A stretch of 55,590 bases of DNA. Origin: Desulfobulbaceae bacterium BRH_c16a (lineage in GTDB: Bacteria; Desulfobacterota; Desulfobulbia; Desulfobulbales; Desulfocapsaceae). The notes beneath the pieces were generated by a model. The model did no database searches and was not told the origin of the DNA. It worked only from the letters and a program-made list of their open reading frames with translations. The stretch lies in contig LADS01000065.1 of assembly GCA_000961725.1 (NCBI GenBank), positions 1 through 55,590 of the forward strand, given 5' to 3'. Position 1 is the first letter of the stretch. Each line of letters starts with the position of its first letter. Of this stretch, positions 28,238 through 37,992 are shown one piece after another. The position numbers and the translations under genes are program-made.

Positions 28238-28276
28238 AAGATCCAACATCTTGTCTGCCGCCAACAGTAAAGCACT

Positions 28277-30331
28277 ATGAATTTCACCACATATTATTCT
28301 CTGGAAAGCCTCATCAAGGCGGGGAAGAAGAGCGCCCGGGACAAACACGCGGTTTCAGTCGATCTCTTTGACACTCTGCTTGTCAGGCGGATACATGATC
28401 CCGATCTGGTGAAACTGCCGGTAGCCCGATTAATCGCAGGTCTCGCAGCAGCCAAAGGCCGCAGCTGGAACTGGCAGAAAATCCAGAGTCAGCGGGATAC
28501 GATCGAGCAGAGTCATCGGGTGACAACCGGAATGAAGTTTGAAGACCATGAAGCATGCTATCCGGTTTTCATGCGGGAGTTGCTGGCGGCGATTTTTCAG
28601 GACGATTACGACGAATCGCTGCTTGCCCAGGTGACCGAATACGAACTGGCCATGGAAAACAGCATGCTGGTGCCGAGAAAGATGCTGGTCGACTGGCTGA
28701 GAGAACTCGCTGCCGAAGGAAAACGGATTTTCATAATATCCGACATGTACCTTCCATCCTCGCATCTGCAGAAACTGGTGGACCATGCCGGTGTGCTTGA
28801 TCTGGTAGAGGCTGTCATCTCTTCGGCGGATACGTTTCTGGCGAAAGCTTCCGGCAAAGCCTATCCGATGATCTCCGAGAAATATTCGATCAGGCCGGAA
28901 GAATGGCTGCATGTCGGCGATAATCCGTTCTCCGATGGCATGCGTGCCGGAGAGGCAGGAATCGAGGCGATAATAATTCACGATCCCGGCGAGCAACAGC
29001 GGAAGTCAATTGTAAAAAGATACTACAACTACAGCGATGGGCGGCCATTCTGGCGGGGAAGGGCTTTGCAGCAGCTGATGGCGCCTCTCGAGGGGGAAAA
29101 CCTGCCGAATTCGCCGCTGTATACCGAAGGATACAACTTTCTCGGTCCGCTGATCGGCATCTTTGTCCAGCAGATTGCCGAACTCTGCCGAAAAAACGAG
29201 ATCACCAAAGTATTTTTCCTCTCCCGGGAAGGGTGGACTTTCAAGCGATACTGGGAGAAGACCGCACCATTTTTATTTCCCGAAAAAAACCTGCCGGAGA
29301 CCGAGTATCTGTATGTCAGCAGAATGGCTCTTGCCGGGGCGTCCTGTGCCTATCAGGGTCTGACCAAAGCCAATGCCGATATTGCTTTCCTGCCCTCCGG
29401 CAACCGCGATTTCCGCGATGTCTGCAGGATTTTCAGCCTCATCCCCGAGAGATTTGCAGAGCATCTTGCAGCTCACGGTCTTTCCGTCGATACCTGTCTC
29501 AGCCATATTCATGAGGGCTACGATCCGGGCGACAGGAAGCGTTTCGATACCTTGCTTCTAGACGAGAGTTTTCAGGCGGAGGTGAAAAGGCAGACAGCGG
29601 ATGCCAATCAGGCCATGCAACGCTACTTTGAGCAGGTGGGCATGTTTAGTCACCGGAATGTGGCCATCGTCGATATCGGCTGGCTGGGCACAATTCAGCG
29701 GTTTCTTTTTGAGTCGATCGCCCACCGGGCGGACTGTCCGTACTGTTTCGGATATCTCTTCGGAGCTACCCGGGGTATTCCCTATCCCGACAGCGACCGG
29801 AATATGATAAGCGGAGTAATGTACGATCGCAATCGCTTCGATCTGGCTGCAAGTACACTCTTTTATGCCCAGGATATCTTTGAGGAGGCCTGTCGTGCCC
29901 CGCATCCGACATTGAATGGTTATAGACTTACTGCAGACGGATACGAGCTGGAATTCAGGAAAACCGATGACGATATCGGTCAAGCCGAGCTTCACCAGGA
30001 TGATTATTTTGGCCCGCTGCAAAAGGGGATTATCGATTCCGCTCCAAGATTTGGTGCCGCAGCTGCGCTTTTAGGCTACTCGTTTGATGACTGGAAGCCC
30101 TGGATCAATTACCTTCTGGTCAGTAAGCTGGCTTTCCCGCGGGCAAAAGAGGTGGCGAATATCAGGCATCGGCATCATCTGGACGATTTTCACGGCAGCA
30201 AAAAACCGAAGGCCGATTTCGGCAAGGGGATGGAAATGCTTTGGAGCCAATCGCAGATGCAGTTAAGATTTAATCCGCTTCTGCGATTGAAGTTTTTCTT
30301 CAGTCACTTGCGGAGGAGAATAAACGAATGA
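28277..30331 (+). CDS. HAD-superfamily protein with a large C-terminal region, COG5610-like
   Basis: A 684-residue protein. Residues 20-250 are a HAD phosphatase-like domain: motif I is DLFDT at Asp29-Thr33, motif II FIISDMY, a lysine in AKASGK and motif III GDNPFSDG. The usual second aspartate of DxDxT is replaced by Phe, with Asp at the next position, as in other proteins of this COG5610-like type, so its acid/base step may differ. The remaining 430 residues contain FFLSREGWTFKRYW and VDIGWLGTIQRF and have no function I can assign. Such genes accompany glycosyltransferases in surface-polysaccharide loci. The stop overlaps the next start (ATGA). Confidence 0.8.
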   Translation: MNFTTYYSLESLIKAGKKSARDKHAVSVDLFDTLLVRRIHDPDLVKLPVARLIAGLAAAKGRSWNWQKIQSQRDTIEQSHRVTTGMKFEDHEACYPVFMRELLAAIFQDDYDESLLAQVTEYELAMENSMLVPRKMLVDWLRELAAEGKRIFIISDMYLPSSHLQKLVDHAGVLDLVEAVISSADTFLAKASGKAYPMISEKYSIRPEEWLHVGDNPFSDGMRAGEAGIEAIIIHDPGEQQRKSIVKRYYNYSDGRPFWRGRALQQLMAPLEGENLPNSPLYTEGYNFLGPLIGIFVQQIAELCRKNEITKVFFLSREGWTFKRYWEKTAPFLFPEKNLPETEYLYVSRMALAGASCAYQGLTKANADIAFLPSGNRDFRDVCRIFSLIPERFAEHLAAHGLSVDTCLSHIHEGYDPGDRKRFDTLLLDESFQAEVKRQTADANQAMQRYFEQVGMFSHRNVAIVDIGWLGTIQRFLFESIAHRADCPYCFGYLFGATRGIPYPDSDRNMISGVMYDRNRFDLAASTLFYAQDIFEEACRAPHPTLNGYRLTADGYELEFRKTDDDIGQAELHQDDYFGPLQKGIIDSAPRFGAAAALLGYSFDDWKPWINYLLVSKLAFPRAKEVANIRHRHHLDDFHGSKKPKADFGKGMEMLWSQSQMQLRFNPLLRLKFFFSHLRRRINE

Positions 30332-30567
30332 GCACTGTCCACAATAACCGGTATGATCTGGGAGGACTCGAACTCTCCCGATTGATCAAAACCGCCATCT
30401 TCAGCAAGATCATACCCATGGGCAATTTTCGCGGAGGGCCGGGGGGCCGATGCCTGGTTGTTTTGGCCTTGCTGCACTACCTCGGCTATCCGGGATACCG
30501 GATATTTGCCCAGTACGGCCATAGGCTGCGATTTCTCAAGCGGATTGCCGGAAAACTCAAAAAGTAG
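30328..30567 (+). CDS. Small basic hypothetical protein coupled to the HAD gene
   Basis: A 79-residue protein whose ATG overlaps the TGA of the HAD gene by four bases (ATGA), with GGAGG upstream, the usual sign of translational coupling. It has a Gly-rich FRGGPGG segment, a short hydrophobic stretch (CLVVLALLHYLGY) and a basic tail (RLRFLKRIAGKLKK), suggesting membrane association. I recognise no family. It ends seven bases from the end of the convergent DUF342 gene. Confidence 0.6.
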   Translation: MSTVHNNRYDLGGLELSRLIKTAIFSKIIPMGNFRGGPGGRCLVVLALLHYLGYPGYRIFAQYGHRLRFLKRIAGKLKK

Positions 30568-30574
30568 CTTGCCC

Positions 30575-32320
30575 TTAGCGTTTATTGGGGATAACGATAA
30601 TTCGTTTGCCGTTAGGATGAAGTTTGAATATCCTGTTCATTACTGTCTTTTCAAGTACCATCGAGCAGTTTCCTATCTGAATCCTCGTTGCGGCGAAAAT
30701 AGTTCCCTTGACATCGATCTTGATTTTCTCGATCGGGATACCGGCGTCGTTATTTTGCGTCTTGCCTTTCGGCAATGGTTCGCTCTCCGGCCCACCAGCC
30801 CTCGAATAGAGTTCCGTTCCCGGAATCATGTTCACCCGTAGCAGGAGAAGTTTGGTTTCCGCCAGTTCCTTCTCCATATTTTTGACTTTCTTGGAGGTGG
30901 AGCTGCCATGGTAGCGTTGCAGCCATTGAATGATGGCGTCCTGCTGTTCGATAACTTTTGCCTTGAGGCTGTCGAAGTGGACCAGTCGCTCGGCAATAAC
31001 GCCAGCGGCAATAAGGGCAGGGCGGCAATTTTCCGACCCCACGTCGCCGAGAATAATATCGCCTTCGGCAATGAGATTGCCCCCCATGATCTTGCTGGAT
31101 TGATGGCAGCAGATGTCCGAACCTGCAGTTATATCACTATAATACGATTGCTTTCGGACCACTGCTATGCCTCCGCATTTCAGGGTGCCTTGCTCAATGA
31201 AGTTGATATCGACATCCCCATTTGCCTGAAGGTTGCTGTTTTTGCCGGTAATGCCTCCTTTTACGATCAGATTTCCCTGACAGATTATCATGCCGGACAT
31301 GACTTCGCCTGAGATTACTACATCTCCTGCAGCATTAACCTTGAATCCAGGCTGAATGCCGCCGTTGACGGTGACGCAGTTCATGCTTTCGATATTGCCG
31401 GTAGTATAATCGATGTCGCCTCGGATTGTCTGGTGAGCGCAAACCTTTATTACCCTGTCGTTGACAATCGAGAGGACCCCGTCCTTGGTGGCTTTAACCT
31501 GCATTGTCTCCCGGAAAAATTTAACATCGTTCAGAAGTTCTATCTTGATATCCTTGCCTTCCTGGGCGGGTGTCTCTTCACCGTAGATATTGATTCCGGG
31601 TTTCCCATGGACCGCCGGGATCTTCGTGGCAATACACTGTCCGATCTTAACCCCGACCATTATCTTTCTTTCCCGGAAATCTATCGAACCGTCTTCGAGC
31701 AGTTTCCCCGCAATGGGTCCGATTTCCATGTCATAGCGCAGATAGGCGTCGGTACTCATACCAACCTGCTGACCGCGAGCGACTGTGATATGCTTGAACT
31801 CCTTTTCTCCGGAGTGGATGAACTCCTTAGCCTCCTTAATGGCTTCGGTATCAATTCCGTAAACTATGCGCTGCTCGGCAAGCAGAGCTTCGAGATCTTC
31901 CTGTTGCAGGGAACGACCGGCTTCCAGCGGTGGATGTATGACAACACCGACCTGCATGTCATCGGGTGAGATTTTCAGCAATGGTTCGATCGAGACAACG
32001 GTAATGAAGTCGGCGACATCCTTGCGTCGAATTTTTTGCACCTTGGGGTACCCCGGAACGGTCGCCACTATCCCTCCGTCATCATCTGCAACCTGGGCGT
32101 AATCACCTGGTTCAAGAAATGCTTTCTCGTAGCCTTTGGCTGCAAGGCGATGGAAATTAGGGAAACTGGCGAGAAGCTGACCCCCCTTGACAAGCTCGGT
32201 TACAGGGATCTTGTCGGTAGTGTCATCCTCGCCTATTTTTATAAGACTTGTGGCAAAGTGAAAGGTTGGTTCAAGGATTTTTTTCTTATCCTGTCCTTCG
32301 CTCTCCGGCTTTCCGTTCAT
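30575..32320 (-). CDS. DUF342 / FapA-domain protein
   Basis: A 581-residue cytoplasmic protein of the DUF342 (flagellar assembly protein A) family. Conserved features: VSIEPLLKISPDDMQVGVVI near residue 110-130 (shown in full length of 20), GIDTEAI, the beta-helical core with VNGGIQPGFKV and ITGKNSNLQANGDV, and a coiled-coil region about residues 455-505. Roles for this family are proposed in flagellar assembly and polar c-di-GMP or septum control, but biochemistry is poorly known. There are no flagellar genes in the window. Convergent with the small ORF at 30567. Confidence 0.82.
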   Translation of the reverse strand: MNGKPESEGQDKKKILEPTFHFATSLIKIGEDDTTDKIPVTELVKGGQLLASFPNFHRLAAKGYEKAFLEPGDYAQVADDDGGIVATVPGYPKVQKIRRKDVADFITVVSIEPLLKISPDDMQVGVVIHPPLEAGRSLQQEDLEALLAEQRIVYGIDTEAIKEAKEFIHSGEKEFKHITVARGQQVGMSTDAYLRYDMEIGPIAGKLLEDGSIDFRERKIMVGVKIGQCIATKIPAVHGKPGINIYGEETPAQEGKDIKIELLNDVKFFRETMQVKATKDGVLSIVNDRVIKVCAHQTIRGDIDYTTGNIESMNCVTVNGGIQPGFKVNAAGDVVISGEVMSGMIICQGNLIVKGGITGKNSNLQANGDVDINFIEQGTLKCGGIAVVRKQSYYSDITAGSDICCHQSSKIMGGNLIAEGDIILGDVGSENCRPALIAAGVIAERLVHFDSLKAKVIEQQDAIIQWLQRYHGSSTSKKVKNMEKELAETKLLLLRVNMIPGTELYSRAGGPESEPLPKGKTQNNDAGIPIEKIKIDVKGTIFAATRIQIGNCSMVLEKTVMNRIFKLHPNGKRIIVIPNKR

Positions 32321-32530
32321 AGTGCTCCCGGGATAAAAGAGATTCTTGCTTATATATAACGACCTTCATCATATCATATTGTATTCTTAACTTTAAATAT
32401 TTTTTGAGTGTTGAGCGTGTTGACTGGAATTAGGCGTGAAGAAATACAGCACATGATACGCTGAGAGCGGAAATTGTAATAACTTGCCATAACTATTTAC
32501 ATTTTTTCAGCAGATTCGTAGTATGGCCGG

Positions 32531-33439
32531 ATGAAGAAACAAACGAAAGCATATATATGCGCCTTGATCACTGTCGGTTTATGGTCGACGATTGCCACTG
32601 CCAGCAAACTTACCCTGCGTTATCTCAGTCCGGCAGAGTTGCTTTTGTATGCGGCCGTGGTTTCCTGCGTCGTCCTTTTCTCAGTAATTGCTGCTCAGAA
32701 AAAACTCGGCAATCTTACTCGCTTGACCCGCAGGGACTGGTCGACATCGATCCAGTTTGGTCTGCTTAACCCGTTTTTGTATTACCTTATTCTGTTTCAG
32801 GCATATGACCTGCTGCCCGCCCAGCAGGCCCAGATCATAAATTACACGTGGGCGATCACTCTGTCGCTGTTGTCGATCCCCCTGCTCGGTCAGCGGGTGG
32901 CGGGTATGCAGTGGCTGGCCATTGGCGTAAGTTATGCGGGTGTGCTGGTCATCGCCACTCGAGGGGATGTGTTGTCGATGAACTTTGAAAATCCTTTCGG
33001 AGTGGGATTGGCCCTGTTGTCGACAGTCATCTGGGCACTCTACTGGATACTCAACACCAGGGACAAACGTGATCCGGTTGTCGGTTTGTTCCTGAATTTT
33101 ATCTGCGCCCTGCCGTGTGTCGCCGTTTATGTGGTGTGGACAGAGGGGATACGGCCCATCGCTTTTGCTGGTTTGGCCGGGGCTGCCTACATTGGATTCT
33201 TTGAGATGGGAGTAGCTTTTGTGCTTTGGTTGATGGCGCTTAAAATGACCGATAATACAGCGAAAATAGCGAATTTGATCTTTATCGCCCCCTTTGCCTC
33301 ATTGTTTTTCATTCATTTTCTGGTAGGAGAAGAGATACACGAATCCACCCTTGTCGGCCTTGTTTTAGTATTGGGTGGATTGGCGATACAATCATTTTCG
33401 CGGGAAAAAGTACCTGTTGCAAGTCTGCCCGGCGATTAA
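32531..33439 (+). CDS. DMT-superfamily (EamA) membrane transporter
   Basis: A 302-residue membrane protein with ten hydrophobic segments arranged as two EamA repeats of five helices. It should export a small metabolite, but substrate cannot be inferred: family members carry amino acids, nucleotide precursors or drugs. It is a single gene with 210 non-coding bases upstream, and it converges with lepA 43 bases downstream with no obvious terminator between them. Confidence 0.88.
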   Translation: MKKQTKAYICALITVGLWSTIATASKLTLRYLSPAELLLYAAVVSCVVLFSVIAAQKKLGNLTRLTRRDWSTSIQFGLLNPFLYYLILFQAYDLLPAQQAQIINYTWAITLSLLSIPLLGQRVAGMQWLAIGVSYAGVLVIATRGDVLSMNFENPFGVGLALLSTVIWALYWILNTRDKRDPVVGLFLNFICALPCVAVYVVWTEGIRPIAFAGLAGAAYIGFFEMGVAFVLWLMALKMTDNTAKIANLIFIAPFASLFFIHFLVGEEIHESTLVGLVLVLGGLAIQSFSREKVPVASLPGD

Positions 33440-33482
33440 TGAACGTAATCTTCAAGATTGTGTTTCTGCCATGTGCCGGGTT

Positions 33483-35279
33483 TTACTTCTGCTCGGATTT
33501 CAATACCGCAAGGAAGGCAGTTTGCGGAATATCCACATTGCCGACGGTCTTCATCCTTTTTTTGCCCGCTTTCTGTTTTTCCAGGAGCTTACGTTTTCTT
33601 GAAATGTCACCGCCGTAACATTTGGCGGTAACATCTTTTCTGAGGGCCGAGATGGTCGTCCTGGCGATGATCGTTCCGCCGATGGCAGCCTGGATGGCTA
33701 TCTTGAACATCTGTCTCGGGATCTCCTCCTTGAGCATTTCGCAGGCATGGAGTCCCCGCGCCCGTGAGCTGTCGCGATGAACAAGTTGTGAAAGAGCATC
33801 GACATACTCGCCGTTGACCAGGATGTCGAGTTTTACCAGATCGCTTTTCCGGTAATCGAGCAGTTCGTAGTCAAAAGAGCCGTAGCCCTGGGTAACCGAC
33901 TTCAGCCGGTCGTAGAAGTCGTAGATGACTTCGGCCAGCGGCAGCTCGCATTGAAATTCGATTCTTCCCGGAGTGGGGTAATGGAAGCTGGTGTTTTCTC
34001 CGCGACGCTCCATGCAGAGGGTCATTACTACGCCCATGTATTTTTCCGGCATGAGAATCGTTGCCTTGATGAAAGGCTCTTCAATTTTGACGATATGGGC
34101 GGGATTCGGGAAGTGGGCAGGATTGTCGACATGCTTCGCGGTACCGTCGGCAAGATGGAAAATATACTGCACCGATGGTACGGTGAGGATCAGGGAAATG
34201 TCGAACTCCCGCTCGAGCCGTTCCTGGATTACTTCCAGGTGGAGAAGACCGAGGAACCCGCACCGGAAGCCAAAGCCGAGGGCTACAGATGAATCCTTTT
34301 CATAGGTGAGGGCTGCGTCGTTCAGCCTGAGCTTTTCAAGGGCGGTGGCAAGATCTTCGTATTCGTCGGTGCTGATCGGGTAAATCGACGAGAAGACAAC
34401 CTGTTGAACCTCCCTGAAACCGGGCAGCGGTGAAGCGGCAGGGGCATCCCGCAGGGTTATGGTATCTCCGGGCCGGGTATCCTGAACAGTTTTAATACCG
34501 GCCAGGATGTAACCGACCTGACCGGCAGAGAGCTGCTTCTGCGGTTCTTTGAGCAGTCGGAAAATGCCTACCTCCTCCACTCTGTATTCCCTGCCGTTGG
34601 ACATGAAGCGTATTACGTCGCCCTGTTTTATCGTACCGTTGATAATCCGTACGGAAATGAGGGTTCCGCGGAATGAATCGTAGTTGGCGTCGAAGATCAG
34701 AGCCTGCAAAGGTGCATCGGGATCCCCTTGCGGCGGCGGCAGATGTTTCACTATGGTTTCGAAAAGCTCGGGGATGCCGGTGCCGAGTTTTGCAGAACAG
34801 AACTGGACAAGGGTGCTGTCAAGTCCGAGATCTTCTTCGATTTGCAGGGCAACTCGTTCCGGTTCGGCGGAAGGGAGGTCGATCTTATTGACGACAGGTA
34901 TGATTTCAAGATCGTTTTCCATGGCCAGGTACAGGTTGGCCAGAGTTTGTGCTTCGACTCCCTGGGCTGCATCGATAATAAGCAATGCGCCCTCGCAGGA
35001 ACTCAAGGCACGGGATACTTCGTAGCTGAAGTCTACATGACCCGGCGTATCGACGAGGTTAAGTGCATACATTTGACCATCCTGAGCAGTGTAGGGCAGA
35101 CAGATCGTCTGGCTTTTGATGGTAATCCCCCTTTCTCTTTCTATGTCCATGGAATCGAGCAATTGATCCTGGAATTCCCTGTCTGTAACCAGATTACAAT
35201 ACTGAATCATCCGGTCGGCAAGGGTGGATTTGCCATGGTCGATATGGGCGATGATACTAAAATTTCTTATATTTTTCAT
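33483..35279 (-). CDS. lepA: Translation elongation factor 4 (LepA)
   Basis: A 598-residue translational GTPase. G1 AHIDHGKSTLADR, switch II DTPGHVDFSYEVSRAL, G4 NKIDLP and the LepA-specific C-terminal domain (AKCYGGDISRKRKLLEKQKAG, shortened here by convention to its first half AKCYGGDISRKRK) are present. It acts on stalled or mispositioned ribosomes, notably under ionic stress. Full length and intact. It is divergent from the sigma factor gene with 250 bases between, and no lepB follows it. Confidence 0.97.
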   Translation of the reverse strand: MKNIRNFSIIAHIDHGKSTLADRMIQYCNLVTDREFQDQLLDSMDIERERGITIKSQTICLPYTAQDGQMYALNLVDTPGHVDFSYEVSRALSSCEGALLIIDAAQGVEAQTLANLYLAMENDLEIIPVVNKIDLPSAEPERVALQIEEDLGLDSTLVQFCSAKLGTGIPELFETIVKHLPPPQGDPDAPLQALIFDANYDSFRGTLISVRIINGTIKQGDVIRFMSNGREYRVEEVGIFRLLKEPQKQLSAGQVGYILAGIKTVQDTRPGDTITLRDAPAASPLPGFREVQQVVFSSIYPISTDEYEDLATALEKLRLNDAALTYEKDSSVALGFGFRCGFLGLLHLEVIQERLEREFDISLILTVPSVQYIFHLADGTAKHVDNPAHFPNPAHIVKIEEPFIKATILMPEKYMGVVMTLCMERRGENTSFHYPTPGRIEFQCELPLAEVIYDFYDRLKSVTQGYGSFDYELLDYRKSDLVKLDILVNGEYVDALSQLVHRDSSRARGLHACEMLKEEIPRQMFKIAIQAAIGGTIIARTTISALRKDVTAKCYGGDISRKRKLLEKQKAGKKRMKTVGNVDIPQTAFLAVLKSEQK

Positions 35280-35456
35280 GTGTTGATGAGAAATGAGCAG
35301 TAACGGGAACAGTTATTTGCTGCAGTATGAGGTTGAAGGCAAATTCTTTCAATATTTAGCACATATCGAAAATTATTAAAATAAAATTATCTCGATGCGG
35401 CTGACTATGGTACAATACAGGTTTGGGATTGTGCTCCCTTTAGCTCCATTAAATGT

Positions 35457-35484
35457 TTGCACTTTATGATTCTTGGAGTAATAT
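35457..35484 (+). promoter_or_regulatory. Promoter candidate upstream of the RpoH-like gene
   Basis: TTGCAC (35457-35462), 16 bases, then TAATAT (35479-35484), each four to five of six matches to sigma-70 consensus, about 45 bases before the ATG at 35532. The AT-rich surroundings make chance matches likely. Confidence 0.35.
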
Positions 35485-35531
35485 AAAAGTCTTTCCTAAA
35501 TTTCTGGGTACATTTTCCGGAGACAGATGTT

Positions 35532-36551
35532 ATGAGTAAAAACACAACAATCGATTCCGATATTGAAATAGAGCCGCTGGACGATCCGGATCTCGATACT
35601 GACTTGGGCGGTCTGGATAATCCTTACGAGAATCCGCTTGTATCAGTCGAAGACGATGAGAATCTGCCTGCCCTCAGTAATCCTGCTCTGCATCGCTACC
35701 TGCAGGAAATCAGTCAATACGAACTCTTGACGAGAGAGGAAACCGACGAACTGGCTATCCGCTTCCGGGAGCAAGGCGATCAGGATGCTGCTTACAGACT
35801 GGTGAGTTCCAATCTTCGCCTGGTGGTTAAGGTGGCGATGGATTTCCAGAAATACTGGATGCAGAATTTCATGGATCTCATCCAGGAAGGAAATGTCGGG
35901 CTCGTGCAGGCAACCAAGAAATTCGATCCGTACCGTGGCGTCAAGTTTTCCTACTATGCCGCCTACTGGATCAGGGCGTATGTCTTGAAGTTCATTATGG
36001 ATAACTGGAGGCTTGTCAAGATCGGCACGACGCAGGCCCAGAGAAAACTGTTTTTCAGCCTGAACAAGGAACGAAAACTTCTCGAGGGCCAAGGCTTCCA
36101 GGCTGAACCCAAGTTACTGGCCGAACGTCTCAACGTAAAGGAAAGAGAAGTAATCGAGATGGGTCAGCGGATGGATAACTGGGATGTCTCGCTTGAGAGT
36201 CCGGTTCGTTCCGATTCCGAGGATGAGCAGAAGAATTTTCTGCCCAGTGAAGGACCTGGAATCGAATCGACTGTCGCCGGCAGAGAAATAAAAGTGAAGC
36301 TGACCGAACTTCTCGATATCTTGAAAGACAAGCTCAACGACAAAGAAAAAATGATCCTTGAGCAACGGTTGCTGACCGATGAACCGCTTACCCTGCAGAA
36401 TATTGCCGATCGATTTGAGATATCGCGTGAACGGGTAAGGCAGATAGAAGTCAATCTCCTGAAAAAAATGAAAAAATATCTTGAGGCAGAAATGCCTGAT
36501 ATTGTAGATTATTTCGATGGGGAAAAGATTGTAATCCGGTCGGATTCCTGA
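35532..36551 (+). CDS. rpoH: RNA polymerase sigma-32-type factor (RpoH)
   Basis: A 339-residue sigma-70-family factor. After an acidic N-terminal extension of about 45 residues rich in Asp and Glu come region 2 (NLRLVVKVAMDF, MDLIQEGNVGLVQA, FSYYAAYWIRAYV), the RpoH-like box TTQAQRKLFFSLNKERK, region 3 and region 4 with the helix-turn-helix LQNIADRFEISRERVRQIE. The box favours sigma-32, which directs heat-shock transcription. The acidic tail is longer than in E. coli RpoH and might modulate binding to core or chaperones (inference). No obvious RNA thermometer was recognised around its start. Confidence 0.9.
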   Translation: MSKNTTIDSDIEIEPLDDPDLDTDLGGLDNPYENPLVSVEDDENLPALSNPALHRYLQEISQYELLTREETDELAIRFREQGDQDAAYRLVSSNLRLVVKVAMDFQKYWMQNFMDLIQEGNVGLVQATKKFDPYRGVKFSYYAAYWIRAYVLKFIMDNWRLVKIGTTQAQRKLFFSLNKERKLLEGQGFQAEPKLLAERLNVKEREVIEMGQRMDNWDVSLESPVRSDSEDEQKNFLPSEGPGIESTVAGREIKVKLTELLDILKDKLNDKEKMILEQRLLTDEPLTLQNIADRFEISRERVRQIEVNLLKKMKKYLEAEMPDIVDYFDGEKIVIRSDS

Positions 36552-36630
36552 GACGTTCTTCCACATTGTCTTCTGTCGATCATGCATTTCCACTCATTTT
36601 AACTCAAAACACTTTACCGTCACGAATACT

Positions 36631-37812
36631 ATGAAAGTACCTTTGTTGGATCTTCAAGCGCAGTTGGCGTACCTCGAAGAAGATCTTCTTGCCGCCGTTA
36701 GCCGCGTAGTCAAATCGACACGATATATTCAAGGACCTGAAGTTGAAGGATTGGAGCAGGAAATCGCTGAATATTGCGGTTCGAAATACGCGGTCGGTGT
36801 TACCAGCGGCACCGATGCACTGTTGATTTGTTTGATGAGCCTGGGGATAGGGCCGGGAGATCGGGTTCTTACTTCTCCCTTCAGTTTTTTTGCGACTATG
36901 GGGGTAATACTCAGAGTTGGCGCCACTCCTGTTTTTGCCGATATCGATCCTGAAAGCTTTAATATCGATACGGTGAAAACGGCCGAACTGCTGCGGGCCG
37001 ATACGGAAAAAAAGATAAAGGCAATTATTCCTGTTCATCTGTACGGGCAATGTGCCGAGATGGCAGCGATCCTGGAACTGGCCAAAGAGTTCGACGTGGC
37101 TGTGATCGAGGATGCGGCTCAGGCGATCGGTGCCGAGTATCCGTTGGTCATTGACGGCAAGACCCAATACAAACGAGCGGGATCGATGGGGACGGCTGGA
37201 TGTTTTTCCTTTTTTCCGAGCAAAAATCTCGGAGGAATAGGAGACGGCGGAATGGTTGTCACTGACGATGCGGATTTTGCCGAGAGACTCGTCCTTATGC
37301 GAAATCACGGCGCACATCCGAAATATTATCATAAGCTCGTTGGCGGAAATTTTCGACTCGATCCCATACAGGCAGCCGCGCTGCGGGTCAAACTGCCCCA
37401 TCTTGAACGCTGGCACAGGCAACGGGCGGAAAATGCCGCGCGATATAATCGGCTTTTCACCGAGGCAGGTCTTCTCGACCAGGGGAAAGTTCTCATCCCT
37501 GCCAGTGTTTATTTACCTAACGCCGGCAGTGAAGGTGAGAAGAGAAACCTTCATATCTATAACCAGTATGTGTTGCGCGTAGAGCGACGCAATGAATTGA
37601 GAGATTGGCTTGTCGGTAATGATATCGGTTGTGAAATTTACTATCCGGTTCCCTTGCACAAGCAGGAGTGTCTCGGCTCCATGGCTTCGCAGATATCCTG
37701 CCCGGAAGCGGAGAAAGCAGCCGATGAGACGATTGCCTTGCCGATTTACCCCGAACTGACTTCCGAAATGCAGGAACATGTAGTAAAGAAAATTGTGCAG
37801 TTTTACCTTTAA
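36631..37812 (+). CDS. DegT/DnrJ/EryC1/StrS-type PLP-dependent aminotransferase
   Basis: A 393-residue sugar aminotransferase. Seen: GVTSGTDALLICL for PLP phosphate binding, VIEDAAQAIGAEY, and the Schiff-base lysine in SFFPSKNLGGIGDGGM, then NFRLDPIQAAAL. It transfers an amino group to a keto sugar, as in synthesis of amino sugars for LPS or capsule. No other nucleotide-sugar gene is beside it; the outer-membrane TPR protein downstream may use the same polysaccharide, but this is only suggested by proximity. No clear ribosome site before ATG 36631. Confidence 0.9.
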   Translation: MKVPLLDLQAQLAYLEEDLLAAVSRVVKSTRYIQGPEVEGLEQEIAEYCGSKYAVGVTSGTDALLICLMSLGIGPGDRVLTSPFSFFATMGVILRVGATPVFADIDPESFNIDTVKTAELLRADTEKKIKAIIPVHLYGQCAEMAAILELAKEFDVAVIEDAAQAIGAEYPLVIDGKTQYKRAGSMGTAGCFSFFPSKNLGGIGDGGMVVTDDADFAERLVLMRNHGAHPKYYHKLVGGNFRLDPIQAAALRVKLPHLERWHRQRAENAARYNRLFTEAGLLDQGKVLIPASVYLPNAGSEGEKRNLHIYNQYVLRVERRNELRDWLVGNDIGCEIYYPVPLHKQECLGSMASQISCPEAEKAADETIALPIYPELTSEMQEHVVKKIVQFYL

Positions 37813-37992
37813 ACGGTTACCATTGGTGCGTTATTTCCAGTGTAGTCGTGCACGGTCATCCTGTATCCTTTTTCTGATGAATTCTGTTTTTGCCAGGGGC
37901 TTTACCCGGAACATGGAAAACTCGGTGAATGGGAATGAGATCTCTCTTGGCTGTGCCCAAGGTATCCAATATAGCATATTTGCTGGGCAGAC

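Noticed and set aside
36552..36630. RNA thermometer or terminator around rpoH
   Set aside because: No hairpin masking the start and no T-run after the stop could be recognised.
37813..37992. Possible riboswitch before the giant TPR gene
   Set aside because: Short GC-rich pairings exist but none of the conserved cores of known riboswitches could be matched.
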